Notes: generated by a model not told the origin, from the letters alone. A stretch of 64,000 bases of DNA from Mariniradius saccharolyticus AK6 (GCF_000330725.2 NZ_AMZY02000017.1:36037-100036); one strand, 5' to 3'. Counted from the stretch's first letter, positions 52,314 through 61,784 are shown. A program made the numbers and translations.

Positions 52314-52714
52314 TCGGAAAACTTCGCTTCGCGATTCCTATCGGCTGATTTCAAAGTTTTGGCAGAAAAGTACAACATGTAGATATAAGCGAACAAAGCA
52401 TACATGCCTGGAATTGCCCAAATTCCATTAAACGTTATGTCCACACCCCCGGACCATATCATTGCGAGCGCATAAAGAGTTATCCAGATAAATACGTTGA
52501 CCAGGAAAAAAGAATGATACATTTCCACTTTTTTGGGTAGAGCATCCTGTAAAAAATGTCCGATACATATCGGATACAAGGAATATAATATCATTCCAAA
52601 AACCTTTGCCAACGCATTCATCATTGGCTCAGGAAGTGTAAATACTTGCAAAACGTAACCCGTAAGCACAATAAGAAAAATCTGCCACGGTTTTAACTTC
52701 ATTAGCAATTTCAT
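52208..52714 (-). CDS. membrane protein of unknown function, four TM
   Basis: 168 residues: TM1 about 10-26, TM2 about 33-50, TM3 about 66-88, TM4 about 92-115, then a cytoplasmic KTLKSADRNREAKFSDYAGEF and a fifth hydrophobic stretch FFLLVFLPIGLWILHPKV. The ending GEFFLLxFxPIGxWILxPK is a pattern I recall in many small Bacteroidota membrane proteins of unknown role. More A/T-rich than its neighbours, and its 3' end invades the phospholipase gene; possibly an insertion. Confidence 0.7.
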   Translation of the reverse strand: MKLLMKLKPWQIFLIVLTGYVLQVFTLPEPMMNALAKVFGMILYSLYPICIGHFLQDALPKKVEMYHSFFLVNVFIWITLYALAMIWSGGVDITFNGIWAIPGMYALFAYIYMLYFSAKTLKSADRNREAKFSDYAGEFFLLVFLPIGLWILHPKVREIAGRPIEEEE

Positions 52715-52843
52715 ATCCGATCATTTTCGGAAAATTATCAAAAAAACACTTCACCCAAAACAATCGTCGGAATTTTTCTCTAATGGCAAAAAACGATCAT
52801 TGAGGCTTTTGGAATGAAGACTATTTTGGCCATAAAATTCAAT

Positions 52844-54169
52844 TCAAGCCAATTCCTTCTTGGTCGAATTCAAATAAGCTTGGATCGCCCTGCCCAATTT
52901 TTCGAAAGTCTGCCTGAACACGGCTTCGTCTTCTTCCAGAAGCGTCACGCGAAAGCCCCGCAAGTCTGAGCAAAAGGATGAAATCGGCACGACACAGATA
53001 TTTGCCGAAGCCAATAGATAGTAGACAAACCGTTTGTCCAAAGGCATTTCCGGATCCTGTGCCAGCCAGCCGTCCAGCAGTTCCTTGAGCTTCGGATCTG
53101 TGATGGACAGAAATTGGTCTTTTTCCAAAAAGTTTTCATCGAAAACGACCGTATTGTAAAAGGCACCCTTGGTAGGGTTAAACTTTATCCCGGGAATATC
53201 GCCCAAAATCTCCGCCATGATACGGCTGCGTCTGCCAATCTTCTCGTTGGCGTCGGCACGATAGGCAGCGTATTGTGGATGGGACATGATCTTTGGAATG
53301 GAAAGCTGTGGCAGTATCGTCGAACAAACCTCGATCATTTTGGCATTTTCGAGCGTCTGGACTAGCTTGCTGAATTCCTTGGAAGCATTGCGGTTGTAAA
53401 ACTCCATCCAGCCGCAGCGTGAACCCGGCCAGGGAAATTCCTTGGAAATTCCTTTCAGCGAAATCGCCGGCAGATCCCCAATCACTTCTGAAAGTGCGGT
53501 GGCCTTTACGCCGTTGTAAGTGATGTTTTGGTAGATCTCATCTGCTATCAGCAGCAAATTGAACTCCCGTGCAATGTCCACAAAGCCCTGCAGGACTTCC
53601 TTGGGATACACCATGCCCGTAGGATTGTCGGGGTTGATGATCAAAATGCCGACAATCGCTGGATTGTACTTGACCTTGTTGTACAGGTCCTGCATGTCGG
53701 GCAGCCATTGGTTGGCAGGGTCAAGGGTATAGGTGACCGGGGCGGTATTGGCATGCGCGGCCTCAGCGGAACTGTGTGTACTGTACGCAGGCGAAGGTCC
53801 GATAATGCGGGCAGTGGGTAACAAGAATTGATACAACTTGGCGATCGCATCGCCCAAACCATTGAAAAACAAAATATCCTCTGCAGAAATTTGGGCGCCA
53901 CCTTTTTGGTTGTTGAGTCCCGCGAGGAATTTCCTTGTTTCCAATACGCCTTTGGAATCAGCATACCCATAGGAACGGTCTTCGTTGACAAGCTCAGAAA
54001 CAATCTCTTTCATCCACGCCGGGACTTTGTTGTGTTTCTGGATTGGGTCGCCGATATTTTCCCAGGTAATCTCATAGCCCAAGGCCTCAATCTGACGGGC
54101 CTTTTTGACTATTCCCCTGATCTCGTAATTCAACTCCTCGGCGCCCGGCCGCAGCAAAATCGTCCTCAT
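52844..54169 (-). CDS. PLP-dependent class I/II aminotransferase
   Basis: 441 residues. INPDNPTGMVYPKEVL near 180, LLIADEIYQNITYNG with the cofactor-binding Asp and Tyr, the Schiff-base Lys in ISLKGISKEFPWPGSRCGW near 258, and a C-terminal RVTLLEEDEAVFRQTF with the carboxylate Arg. Longer than usual aspartate/alanine aminotransferases, with an N-terminal RPGAEELNYEIRGIV shared by AlaA-like enzymes; alanine or aspartate transamination is most likely but not proven. Cytoplasmic. Confidence 0.9.
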   Translation of the reverse strand: MRTILLRPGAEELNYEIRGIVKKARQIEALGYEITWENIGDPIQKHNKVPAWMKEIVSELVNEDRSYGYADSKGVLETRKFLAGLNNQKGGAQISAEDILFFNGLGDAIAKLYQFLLPTARIIGPSPAYSTHSSAEAAHANTAPVTYTLDPANQWLPDMQDLYNKVKYNPAIVGILIINPDNPTGMVYPKEVLQGFVDIAREFNLLLIADEIYQNITYNGVKATALSEVIGDLPAISLKGISKEFPWPGSRCGWMEFYNRNASKEFSKLVQTLENAKMIEVCSTILPQLSIPKIMSHPQYAAYRADANEKIGRRSRIMAEILGDIPGIKFNPTKGAFYNTVVFDENFLEKDQFLSITDPKLKELLDGWLAQDPEMPLDKRFVYYLLASANICVVPISSFCSDLRGFRVTLLEEDEAVFRQTFEKLGRAIQAYLNSTKKELA

Positions 54170-54378
54170 GGTGTGGGTATTTGGAAATTAGCAACAAATA
54201 AACAAAAAAGCGAAAGGAATATTCAAGATTCGACAGGAATTGTGGGGGAGCGATGCGAAATCGGCAACCCTAACCAGCGTTACCTAGAAAAAACGAACCA
54301 GAAAAATTTTCCTGAAATCAATCACATTTCCGGCGGCTAATGCGTCTAGGATTTTAAAAATAGAGGTAGCTTAACATC

Positions 54379-54642
54379 ATGAAAAAGTACCCAAAAGTCA
54401 AAACCCTGATTCCTGTAGTTCTTCTGTTTGCTGTAGCCGGCATGATTGGCTGTTCCAAAGACTGCGAGCCCAACTTTGCAACTTGCAGCGAAGTCCCTCA
54501 GACCGGTGAAGACTGCTCAGCCTATTTCGAAAGGTGGTTTTACAACAAGCAGAAACTCAGGTGTGAGTTGGTCGGCCACAGCGGCTGCTCACCTAAAGGC
54601 TTCGAGACAGAGGAAGAATGTAAGGAATGCAAATGTTTGTGA
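54379..54642 (+). CDS. Kunitz-type (BPTI-like) domain lipoprotein
   Basis: 87 residues. Lipobox GMIGC puts the lipidated Cys at 25, and the mature part carries eight more Cys. Residues 36-86 follow the Kunitz pattern: C36-x9-C46-x15-C62-x7-C70-x10-C81-x2-C84, against C-x8-C-x15-C-x7-C-x12-C-x3-C in BPTI, with ERWFYNKQ aligning with the RYFYN strand and HSGC with YGGC. The P1-equivalent after C46 is Ser, which would favour an elastase-like or no target rather than trypsin. An envelope-anchored protease inhibitor is plausible; a Cys-rich structural protein is the alternative. Gene stands 290 bp before the ebo operon. Confidence 0.72.
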   Translation: MKKYPKVKTLIPVVLLFAVAGMIGCSKDCEPNFATCSEVPQTGEDCSAYFERWFYNKQKLRCELVGHSGCSPKGFETEEECKECKCL

Positions 54643-54931
54643 TTTGAGGTCCGTATTGCCCGGGAGGTTTGAAAAAAACTTCTACCGCACAACTCGATTC
54701 ATACATGCTATAAGCAATCTGATGTTTTTGCCCAAAAGCGGATTGAGGTACCGCGATAGGCCTTTTTTGATGATTTTGCTCAGACATTCCCAAAACAGCG
54801 CTATTTTTATTTTTTTGGTAAATCCCTCAAAGGCATAAATCCCTATTTTTACAACAGACTGAAAAGCCGACCCAGACACCTTTCGACATCGGCTTTCTTC
54901 GAAAAAAATCCAAAATAACGAACCAACAGCC

Positions 54932-55822
54932 ATGTCAGATAGCACCCGTTTTGCCGCATTTTTGTGGGAAGTTTTGAAGCAGCAAAGTGAAGCATCTTCA
55001 ATGGATTGGCTGGGGCAACAAGGCGAAGAAATACAGAAAAGCCAAACTTCGATGAAGTTTTTCCTCGCCTTTGGCAAAGCCTCCCGGTACTTCAAGAAAG
55101 AACCTTTGATTCTCTCCGCCTCCAAAATCCATGAAGCAAAATCCCTTCGTCCGGGATTCATTCCCGAATCCTGGGACCAGTTGCAGGCGGCGCGGACTTA
55201 TTTACTGTTGCAATACCCCAGCCCCGACGAAGCCGCTTGGATGAAAAGTGTGCGCCAGCTTTTCGAAACAGCCGACATGCATGAGTTGAAATCGCTTTAT
55301 GCTGCCCTGCCGCTGATGCCGTTTCAGGAACACCTTGTGGCCAGGGCAGTAGAGGGCCTGCGGACAAATATTACGTTGGTGTTTGATGCTGTTGCGCTCA
55401 ACAATCCCTTTCCGGCAGAGCATCTGGAAGAAGCTGCTTGGAACCAAATGGTTGTCAAAGCCATCTTCATGCAGCGTCCTTTGTTCCAAATCCTTGACTC
55501 AGACCGCCGCGCCAATGAAAACCTGGCGCATACCCTGGTCGATTTCGCCCACGAAAGATGGGCTGCGGGAAGGTCCGTGATGCCGGAAGCATGGCGGTTT
55601 GTGGCTCCGTTCCTGAATTCCCAGCGCTTGGGCGATATCCGGAAAGTGATTGCCACAAAAGACCCCTTGCAGGTAGAGGCAGCATTGTTGGCCTGTCACC
55701 AAAGTCCGCTGCCTGAGGCAAAAGTCTTGATGGACGAATTTCCAGAGCTCAAGAAAGAAATCGAAAGCGGTTCGATCAACTGGACCTCCATCGGGGAACG
55801 GTTCCGCGAGGCGAATCCATAA
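54932..55822 (+). CDS. eboA: EboA, metabolite traffic protein
   Basis: 296 residues, all-helical, no signal peptide, no enzyme motif. The pattern LQAARTYLLLQ, SLYAALPLMPFQEHLVARAVEGLRTN, MVVKAIFMQRPLF and PEAWRFVAPFL is that of EboA, the first protein of the ebo cluster. In Nostoc the cluster is needed for export of a scytonemin precursor to the periplasm; EboA itself has no known activity. Followed by eboB-F in the same orientation. Confidence 0.88.
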   Translation: MSDSTRFAAFLWEVLKQQSEASSMDWLGQQGEEIQKSQTSMKFFLAFGKASRYFKKEPLILSASKIHEAKSLRPGFIPESWDQLQAARTYLLLQYPSPDEAAWMKSVRQLFETADMHELKSLYAALPLMPFQEHLVARAVEGLRTNITLVFDAVALNNPFPAEHLEEAAWNQMVVKAIFMQRPLFQILDSDRRANENLAHTLVDFAHERWAAGRSVMPEAWRFVAPFLNSQRLGDIRKVIATKDPLQVEAALLACHQSPLPEAKVLMDEFPELKKEIESGSINWTSIGERFREANP

Positions 55823-55890
55823 TGCCCCAGAATCCTTGCCTGCATCCCAATTAACCGATTAAATTTACCATCCTTTAGATACCCTTACCC

Positions 55891-56802
55891 ATGGAAATGT
55901 ACATTGACCCACATATTCACGTCACTTCACGCACCACTGATGACTACGAAGCCATGCGCAAAGCAGGCGTAGTGGCCATCATCGAACCGGCATTTTGGCT
56001 GGGTCAGCCCCGCACAGAGGTGGGAACCTTCAAGGATTATTTCAGCAGCTTGGTAGGCTGGGAGAGGTTCCGCGCCAAAAACTTCGGGATCGTACACTAC
56101 TGCACGATCGGCCTTAATTCCAAGGAAGCCAACAATGAAGCTTTGGCGGAGGAGGTGATGGAACTGCTGCCGCTTTTTGCAACCAAAGACGGCGTGGTGG
56201 CCGTCGGCGAAATCGGCTACGATGACCAAACGGCCGCGGAAGACAAGTATTACCGCCTGCAACTGGAGTTGGCAAAAGAAGTCGGATTGCCGGTTTTGAT
56301 CCATACCCCACACAGGGACAAGAAGCGAGGTACTACCCGCAGCATGGACGTCAGCGACGAACATGGCCTCGATCCCAAAATGGTCATCGTCGACCACAAC
56401 AATGAAGAAACAGTGAAAGAAGTCCTGGACAGGGGATTTTGGGCCGCGTTTACAATCTATCCCCATACCAAAATGGGCAGTGAGCGAATGGTGGAAATCG
56501 TCAAGCAATACGGACCCGAGCGCATCATTGTAGACTCTGCGGCTGATTGGGGCGTAAGCGATCCCTTGGCCGTGCCAAAAACAGCGGCGCTGATGCGCAA
56601 GCATGGAATCCCAGAGGAACACATTCGCATGACTTGTTACCAAAACGCCCTGATCGCCTACTCCCAAAGCGGACAAATGCACGAATCGGACTGGCTCAAT
56701 GCCGCACCGATCGACCAAAGACAAAAACTATTTGGAAACACGGTCCTTCGTGGAGGGCAAGTGCCCCGCGTCGAAGGGCCTGCAGATAAAGTTGAGAATT
56801 AA
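55891..56802 (+). CDS. eboB: EboB, TatD-like metal-dependent hydrolase
   Basis: 303 residues. Amidohydrolase/TatD features: YIDPHIHVTSR with the first HxH, GEIGYDD (metal Glu), LIHTPHRDKKRG, IVDHNNEE and the late Asp in VDSAADWGVSDP. TIM-barrel hydrolase acting in the cytoplasm on an unknown substrate. 68 bp after eboA and 3 bp before eboC. Confidence 0.9.
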   Translation: MEMYIDPHIHVTSRTTDDYEAMRKAGVVAIIEPAFWLGQPRTEVGTFKDYFSSLVGWERFRAKNFGIVHYCTIGLNSKEANNEALAEEVMELLPLFATKDGVVAVGEIGYDDQTAAEDKYYRLQLELAKEVGLPVLIHTPHRDKKRGTTRSMDVSDEHGLDPKMVIVDHNNEETVKEVLDRGFWAAFTIYPHTKMGSERMVEIVKQYGPERIIVDSAADWGVSDPLAVPKTAALMRKHGIPEEHIRMTCYQNALIAYSQSGQMHESDWLNAAPIDQRQKLFGNTVLRGGQVPRVEGPADKVEN

Positions 56803-56805
56803 ACC

Positions 56806-57720
56806 ATGACCTTGATTTCGAGATTCAAAGCTTACGCCCAGCTCCTCCGTCCTGCCAATATCGTGACCGCCATCGCGGACATATGGGCGGGATTTACCGT
56901 TTCCGGTGCGGCGGTTTTGCTTTTTCTCCCCCAAGTCCAAGATCCTAGCTATTGGTCAATTTTGGCCTGGTTGACGTTATCGACCATTGGTCTTTACGGT
57001 GGCGGAGTAGCCTTCAACGATATTTTTGATGCAAAGCTCGATGCTGTCGAAAGGCCAGAGCGGCCCATACCCAGCGGCCGAGCTTCCAAGTTGGGAGCGA
57101 TATTCATGGCATCACTCTTTTTGATCGTGGGAATTTTGGCTGCTTTTCAGGTAGGAAAATTGAGCGGGTACATCGCCATGGCTGTGGCTGCCTGCGCCCT
57201 GCTTTATGACGCTTGGGGAAAGCACCAATCGATCTTTGGCCCAATCAATATGGGCCTTTGCAGGACAGGAAATTTGCTGCTTGGAATTTCTGCCATCCCT
57301 ACCCAGGTGCCCGAATTATGGCCTTTGGGGCTGATTCCGCTAGCCTACGTATCCGGTATCACCATGGTCAGCCGCGGCGAAGTCCATGGGAAAAACAAAG
57401 GCGCCCTGTACGGGGGATTGGGCCTCTATGGTGGCATCATAGTGACTTTGGTGATTATCTCCTTCGGCAAAGGAAAAGCCGGCATACAGGCGTTTCCTTT
57501 CATTGGCCTTTTGGCCTACATGGTTTTTCCGCCATTGATCAAGGCGATTCAGAAACAAGAACCCAAATTGATTGGAAAATCTGTGAAAGCTGCCGTTATT
57601 TCCCTCATCATTCTCAATGCGTCCTTGGCAGCGGGTTTTGGGGGCTGGTTGTACGGTTTGGTGATCTTGTTGCTGTTGCCAATATCCCTCCGGTTAGCCA
57701 AGATTTTTGCTGTAACCTGA
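56806..57720 (+). CDS. eboC: EboC, UbiA-family prenyltransferase
   Basis: 304 residues, about nine membrane helices. Only one Asp-rich motif is easily seen (NDIFDAKLDAVERPERPIPSGR near 67-88, the NDxxDxxxD Mg-prenyl-diphosphate site); the second motif region reads YDAWGKHQ. It transfers a polyprenyl group to an acceptor in the inner membrane. In the ebo cluster it is the obvious membrane component, perhaps attaching a lipid carrier to the cargo (inference). Confidence 0.9.
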   Translation: MTLISRFKAYAQLLRPANIVTAIADIWAGFTVSGAAVLLFLPQVQDPSYWSILAWLTLSTIGLYGGGVAFNDIFDAKLDAVERPERPIPSGRASKLGAIFMASLFLIVGILAAFQVGKLSGYIAMAVAACALLYDAWGKHQSIFGPINMGLCRTGNLLLGISAIPTQVPELWPLGLIPLAYVSGITMVSRGEVHGKNKGALYGGLGLYGGIIVTLVIISFGKGKAGIQAFPFIGLLAYMVFPPLIKAIQKQEPKLIGKSVKAAVISLIILNASLAAGFGGWLYGLVILLLLPISLRLAKIFAVT

Positions 57721-57766
57721 GGATTTTTTGGGAACGATGCGCCGATCATTTTGAAAAGAAGGTCCC

Positions 57767-58915
57767 ATGAATACGATTTTGAAGCAAAGTTTTACAGTTC
57801 CTTATCAATACAATGTCTGTTTTTCGGAAGATATTTTCGATCCGAAAAACACTTTGCTGGCGGAAACCTTGGGAAAGGGAAAGGCTTCAAAAACATTTTT
57901 TGTCATCGACAGCGGCGTGGCGGGACACCATCCGAATTTGGTTGAGCAAGTAAAATCCTATGCGAAAGCACATTCAGACAAGCTGTTTCTCTGCGCTGAG
58001 CCTTTGATCGTACCGGGAGGTGAGTCGAGCAAAAACGACCGCGCCATCATGGAACAAATCATGGAAGCCACGCACCTTTATGGGATTGACCGACATTCGT
58101 ACATCGTCGCGATTGGTGGCGGGGCGGTACTCGACATGTCGGGTTTTGCAGCCGCTATCTCCCATCGAGGCATCCGGCACATCCGTATCCCAACCACCGT
58201 GCTTTCCCAAAACGACTCGGGTGTGGGCGTCAAAAACGGCATCAATGCCTACGGCAAGAAAAACTACCTCGGCAGCTTTGCACCACCATTCGCAGTCATC
58301 AACGATTTCAATTTCCTCAAGACGCTCGACGACCGGGATTGGCGCTCGGGTTTGGCGGAAGCGATCAAGGTGGCTTTGATCAAGGACGGATCGTTTTTCG
58401 ACTGGCTGGAGCGGCATGCCGCAGCACTTGCCAAGCGGGATATGGAACCGATGAAAACCTCCATCATCCGCTGCGCGCAGATGCACTTGGGCCATATTGC
58501 AGGCAAAGATCCCTTCGAAATGGGTTCATCGCGACCATTGGATTTTGGGCATTGGGCGGCACACAAATTGGAGCATTTGACCAATTATTCGATTCGCCAT
58601 GGTGAAGCGGTCGCTATCGGCATCGCGCTCGACAGCACCTATTCGCACCTCAAGGGCTGGCTCAAGGCCGAAGAATTGCAACGGATTCTAGCGCTGATCT
58701 CAGCTTTGGGATTTGATCTTTTTGATCCTGCACTTACAGGAGAAAACCTCCTCAAAGGCCTCCAGGAGTTCCAAGAGCATCTTGGCGGCCAATTGACCAT
58801 CATGCTGCTGCGCGGCATCGGCATTGGGGAAGAAGTGCACGAGATGGATGGGGATTTGGTCAGGAAAGCGGTAGCCTATCTGGAACAAATTTCCCTGAAA
58901 AAGGAACCAGTTTGA
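57767..58915 (+). CDS. eboD: EboD, 3-dehydroquinate synthase-like sugar cyclase
   Basis: 382 residues. Dehydroquinate-synthase fold: NAD-site AIGGGAVLDMSGFAAAIS near 123-140, TTVLSQNDSGVGVKNGINA, zinc ligands suggested by GLAEAIKVALI, FGHWAAHKLEHLT and RHGEAVAIG. In ebo clusters this enzyme is a paralogue of AroB or a sedoheptulose-7-phosphate cyclase rather than the shikimate enzyme. Starts 46 bp after eboC; its TGA at 58913-58915 lies just before the eboE ATG. Confidence 0.9.
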   Translation: MNTILKQSFTVPYQYNVCFSEDIFDPKNTLLAETLGKGKASKTFFVIDSGVAGHHPNLVEQVKSYAKAHSDKLFLCAEPLIVPGGESSKNDRAIMEQIMEATHLYGIDRHSYIVAIGGGAVLDMSGFAAAISHRGIRHIRIPTTVLSQNDSGVGVKNGINAYGKKNYLGSFAPPFAVINDFNFLKTLDDRDWRSGLAEAIKVALIKDGSFFDWLERHAAALAKRDMEPMKTSIIRCAQMHLGHIAGKDPFEMGSSRPLDFGHWAAHKLEHLTNYSIRHGEAVAIGIALDSTYSHLKGWLKAEELQRILALISALGFDLFDPALTGENLLKGLQEFQEHLGGQLTIMLLRGIGIGEEVHEMDGDLVRKAVAYLEQISLKKEPV

Positions 58916-58917
58916 CC

Positions 58918-60129
58918 ATGTTGATCGCCAACCACCTCCTCACCTACTGCAGCAATATCCACCCCGGCGAAACCTGGCGGGACACGTTCAACAGCCTGAA
59001 AGTCCATATCCCCAATGTCAAAAAGGCTGTCAGTCCTACGCAATCATTCGGCATCGGCCTGCGACTTTCCAATCGGGCTAGTATCGAATTGGATCAGGGC
59101 AATAACTTGACGGAATTCAAGACTTGGCTCCAAAGTGAAAATTGCTACGTCTTTACGATGAACGGCTTTCCCTACGGTGATTTTCATGAGACGGTCGTCA
59201 AAGACCAGGTCCATAGCCCCGACTGGTCCACTGCCGAAAGACTTGACTATACACTCAGGCTTTTCAGGATTTTGGCGGAAATCATACCCAGCGGCATGGA
59301 AGGCGGGATTTCTACCTCACCGATTTCTTACCGCTTTTGGCAAAAGACTGCGGAAGAACGAAACAGAGTCTTGGAGCGCGCCGCGGTGAATCTAGCCGAA
59401 GTCGCTGCAAATCTGCACTTTCTTGAAAACCAGACCGGCAATTTCCTTCACCTCGATATCGAACCCGAACCGGATGGCATCTTGGAAAATTCAGACGAAA
59501 CAATTGCCTTCTTCCAAGATTACTTGCTGCCTATCGGCACCAAATACCTGACTGAAAAACACCATATCCCAAGCGGAGATGCGACGCAAATCATCCTCAG
59601 GCATATCCAAGTCTGCTACGACGTTTGCCACTTTGCGATCGTGTACGAAAAGCCGACAGCTACCTTCGCCAAATTTGAAAAAGCGGGCATCAACATCGGC
59701 AAAATACAAATCAGCGCTGCGTTGAAAGTGGATGTTCCTGCTGCGCAGCAGGAACGGGACAAGCTCAAAGAAAAACTCAGCCAACTGTCTGAATCTACCT
59801 ACCTCCACCAAGTAGTGGGAAAAACGGCTTCCGGGAATACGGAATCCTACCCCGACCTGCCCGAAGCGGTACGCTTACTTCCCAATTCGAAGGCGGAGGA
59901 ATTCAGGATCCATTTCCACGTACCTTTGTTTCTCAAACACTACGGCTATTTCTCCTCGACCCAAGACGCGATTGTGGAGGTCCTCGATGCGATCGCGCAC
60001 AAGCCCGTCTGCAAGCACCTGGAAGTGGAAACCTACACTTGGGGTGTACTCGAGCCAGCCTTGCGAATCGACCTTTCCCAGTCCATCATCCGAGAATTAG
60101 AATGGGTCATCCAACACATGAAAGCATGA
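58918..60129 (+). CDS. eboE: EboE, metabolite traffic protein (TIM-barrel, sugar isomerase-like)
   Basis: 403 residues from ATG 58918 (two codons after an alternative TTG). LLTYCSNIHPGETWRDTF at the start, NGFPYGDFHE, LHLDIEPEPDG and VCYDVCHFAIVYEKP, then HVPLFLKHYGYFSSTQD: a xylose-isomerase-like/AP-endonuclease-2 fold with His/Asp/Glu that could bind metal. Catalytic function is not established; required in the known ebo phenotype. Overlaps eboF by 4 bp (ATGA). Confidence 0.88.
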   Translation: MLIANHLLTYCSNIHPGETWRDTFNSLKVHIPNVKKAVSPTQSFGIGLRLSNRASIELDQGNNLTEFKTWLQSENCYVFTMNGFPYGDFHETVVKDQVHSPDWSTAERLDYTLRLFRILAEIIPSGMEGGISTSPISYRFWQKTAEERNRVLERAAVNLAEVAANLHFLENQTGNFLHLDIEPEPDGILENSDETIAFFQDYLLPIGTKYLTEKHHIPSGDATQIILRHIQVCYDVCHFAIVYEKPTATFAKFEKAGINIGKIQISAALKVDVPAAQQERDKLKEKLSQLSESTYLHQVVGKTASGNTESYPDLPEAVRLLPNSKAEEFRIHFHVPLFLKHYGYFSSTQDAIVEVLDAIAHKPVCKHLEVETYTWGVLEPALRIDLSQSIIRELEWVIQHMKA

Positions 60130-61493
60130 AAAAAACCGTTGTCCTTGATGTCGTGGCCCTTTCTTCCCGCGTGATTGGGAAGCATACCCCATTTTTGAAA
60201 CATTGGATCGAAAAACGCAGCAAAACCTTCATCCACCCGGTCCTTCCGGCAGTGACTTGCTCGGCACAATCGGTGTACCTGACGGGAAAATCCCCAGCAG
60301 AAAACGGCATCGTCGGCAACGGCTGGTATTTCAGGGACGAGTGTGAAGTGAAGCTTTGGCGCCAATCCAACAAACTCGTGCAGTCACCCAAAATCTGGGA
60401 CAAACTCAAAGAACTGGACCCGAATTTCACCTGTGCCAATATGTTTTGGTGGTACAACATGTACTCCTCCGTCGATATTGCCGTGACACCGCGCCCGCTT
60501 TACCCAGCCGATGGCCGAAAACTCCCCGACATCCACAGCCAACCGATGGAACTTCGGGACCGGCTGCAGCAGGAACTCGGCCAATTTCCGCTGTTCTCCT
60601 TTTGGGGGCCAAATGCCAACATAGAATCCACCGCTTGGATCGCAAAAGCCGCCAAGAAAATCGATGAATGGTACAACCCAACCCTCAATTTGATCTATCT
60701 CCCCCACCTCGATTACGGACTGCAGCGCTATGGCCTCGATTTTTCCAAAATTGGAAAAGACTTGGAAGAGATCGATGCGGTTTGCAAGGACCTGATCGAG
60801 TATTTTGAGGCCCAAGGCACGGAAATCATCCTGCTCTCCGAGTACGGCATCACGACCGTCAACCGACCCGTGCACATCAATCGGATTCTCCGGGAAAAAG
60901 GCTATATCGCCGTAAAAAATGAATTGGGCCGGGAAACCCTTGATGCTGGAACCTGCCGGGCTTTCGCAGTTGCCGACCACCAATTGGCGCATGTGTACGT
61001 GGCAAATCCGACCGACATTCCTACCGTCAAAAAACTGCTCGAAAACACGCCAGGGATTGAGAAGGTGTTGGACAATGAAGGTAAAAAAGCGTATCAAATC
61101 GACCACGAACGGGCAGGGGAATTGGTGGCCGTAGCGGATAAGGACGCATGGTTTACCTACTATTTTTGGCTGGACGATGCCAAGGCGCCTGACTACGCCC
61201 GCTGTGTGGATATCCATAGAAAGCCGGGCTACGATCCCGTGGAAACCCTCGCCGACCCCAATATCAAGTTCCTCAAGGGTAAAATCGGCCTCAAACTCCT
61301 CAAAAAGAAACTCGGCTTCCGCTATCTGATGGACGTGATTTCCCTGGACGCCACGTTGGTCAAAGGCTCCCACGGCCGAATCCCCGAAGACAAGCAGGAC
61401 TGGCCGATTCTGGTGACTAACAAGCAAGTGAAACCAAATGTCGAAGGAAAAGAAGTGTTTGATATCATCTTCGAAACGGTGGCCGGACATTAG
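60126..61493 (+). CDS. eboF: EboF, alkaline phosphatase-fold phosphodiesterase/pyrophosphatase
   Basis: 455 residues from ATG 60126 (the open frame extends to 60039 inside eboE). Metal and nucleophile pattern of the phosphodiesterase/nucleotide-pyrophosphatase family: VLDVVAL at the N-terminus, HPVLPAVTCSAQSVYLTGK (Thr/Ser nucleophile region), LPHLDYGLQRYG, LLSEYGI and KGSHGRIPED. No signal peptide. Last gene of the cluster; presumed to cut a phosphodiester or diphosphate on the cargo or carrier. Confidence 0.9.
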   Translation: MKKTVVLDVVALSSRVIGKHTPFLKHWIEKRSKTFIHPVLPAVTCSAQSVYLTGKSPAENGIVGNGWYFRDECEVKLWRQSNKLVQSPKIWDKLKELDPNFTCANMFWWYNMYSSVDIAVTPRPLYPADGRKLPDIHSQPMELRDRLQQELGQFPLFSFWGPNANIESTAWIAKAAKKIDEWYNPTLNLIYLPHLDYGLQRYGLDFSKIGKDLEEIDAVCKDLIEYFEAQGTEIILLSEYGITTVNRPVHINRILREKGYIAVKNELGRETLDAGTCRAFAVADHQLAHVYVANPTDIPTVKKLLENTPGIEKVLDNEGKKAYQIDHERAGELVAVADKDAWFTYYFWLDDAKAPDYARCVDIHRKPGYDPVETLADPNIKFLKGKIGLKLLKKKLGFRYLMDVISLDATLVKGSHGRIPEDKQDWPILVTNKQVKPNVEGKEVFDIIFETVAGH

Positions 61494-61784
61494 GAAGCGC
61501 TCCTGTTTCCACAAACTTTCGAATTGAAATATCCCGCCGAAGGAAATCGATTTTTATCAATAGCCTCTTTATCAGATATTTGCAAAAGTTTGTATTATAA
61601 ATACAAGATATTTTGTAGTCATAATACAAGGTTTATCAAGTTCATTGATAAACTATAAATGCACTATTTAGAAAATCGACGACCAATTGCTGCGAGCCAA
61701 ATATTTTATTTTCCAAGTATCGCAGAATCTGGATCATTGGCAGTCCAATGGATATTTAGTGGGAATACAAGTTGGAGATCGGCC
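61494..61784. other. A/T-rich non-coding stretch with palindromes after the ebo operon
   Basis: Contains TTGTATT ATA AATACAA (near 61589-61605), a degenerate copy ending ATAATACAAGG, and GTTTATCAA GTTCA TTGATAAAC (61632-61654), directly before an unrecognised open frame at 61659. Looks like a regulatory region whose gene has decayed or is very small. Confidence 0.5.

Noticed and set aside
60384..61514. 376-codon open frame on the minus strand over eboF
   Set aside because: It is the antisense shadow of a clear alkaline-phosphatase-fold gene, has no recognisable motif and breaks the operon layout.
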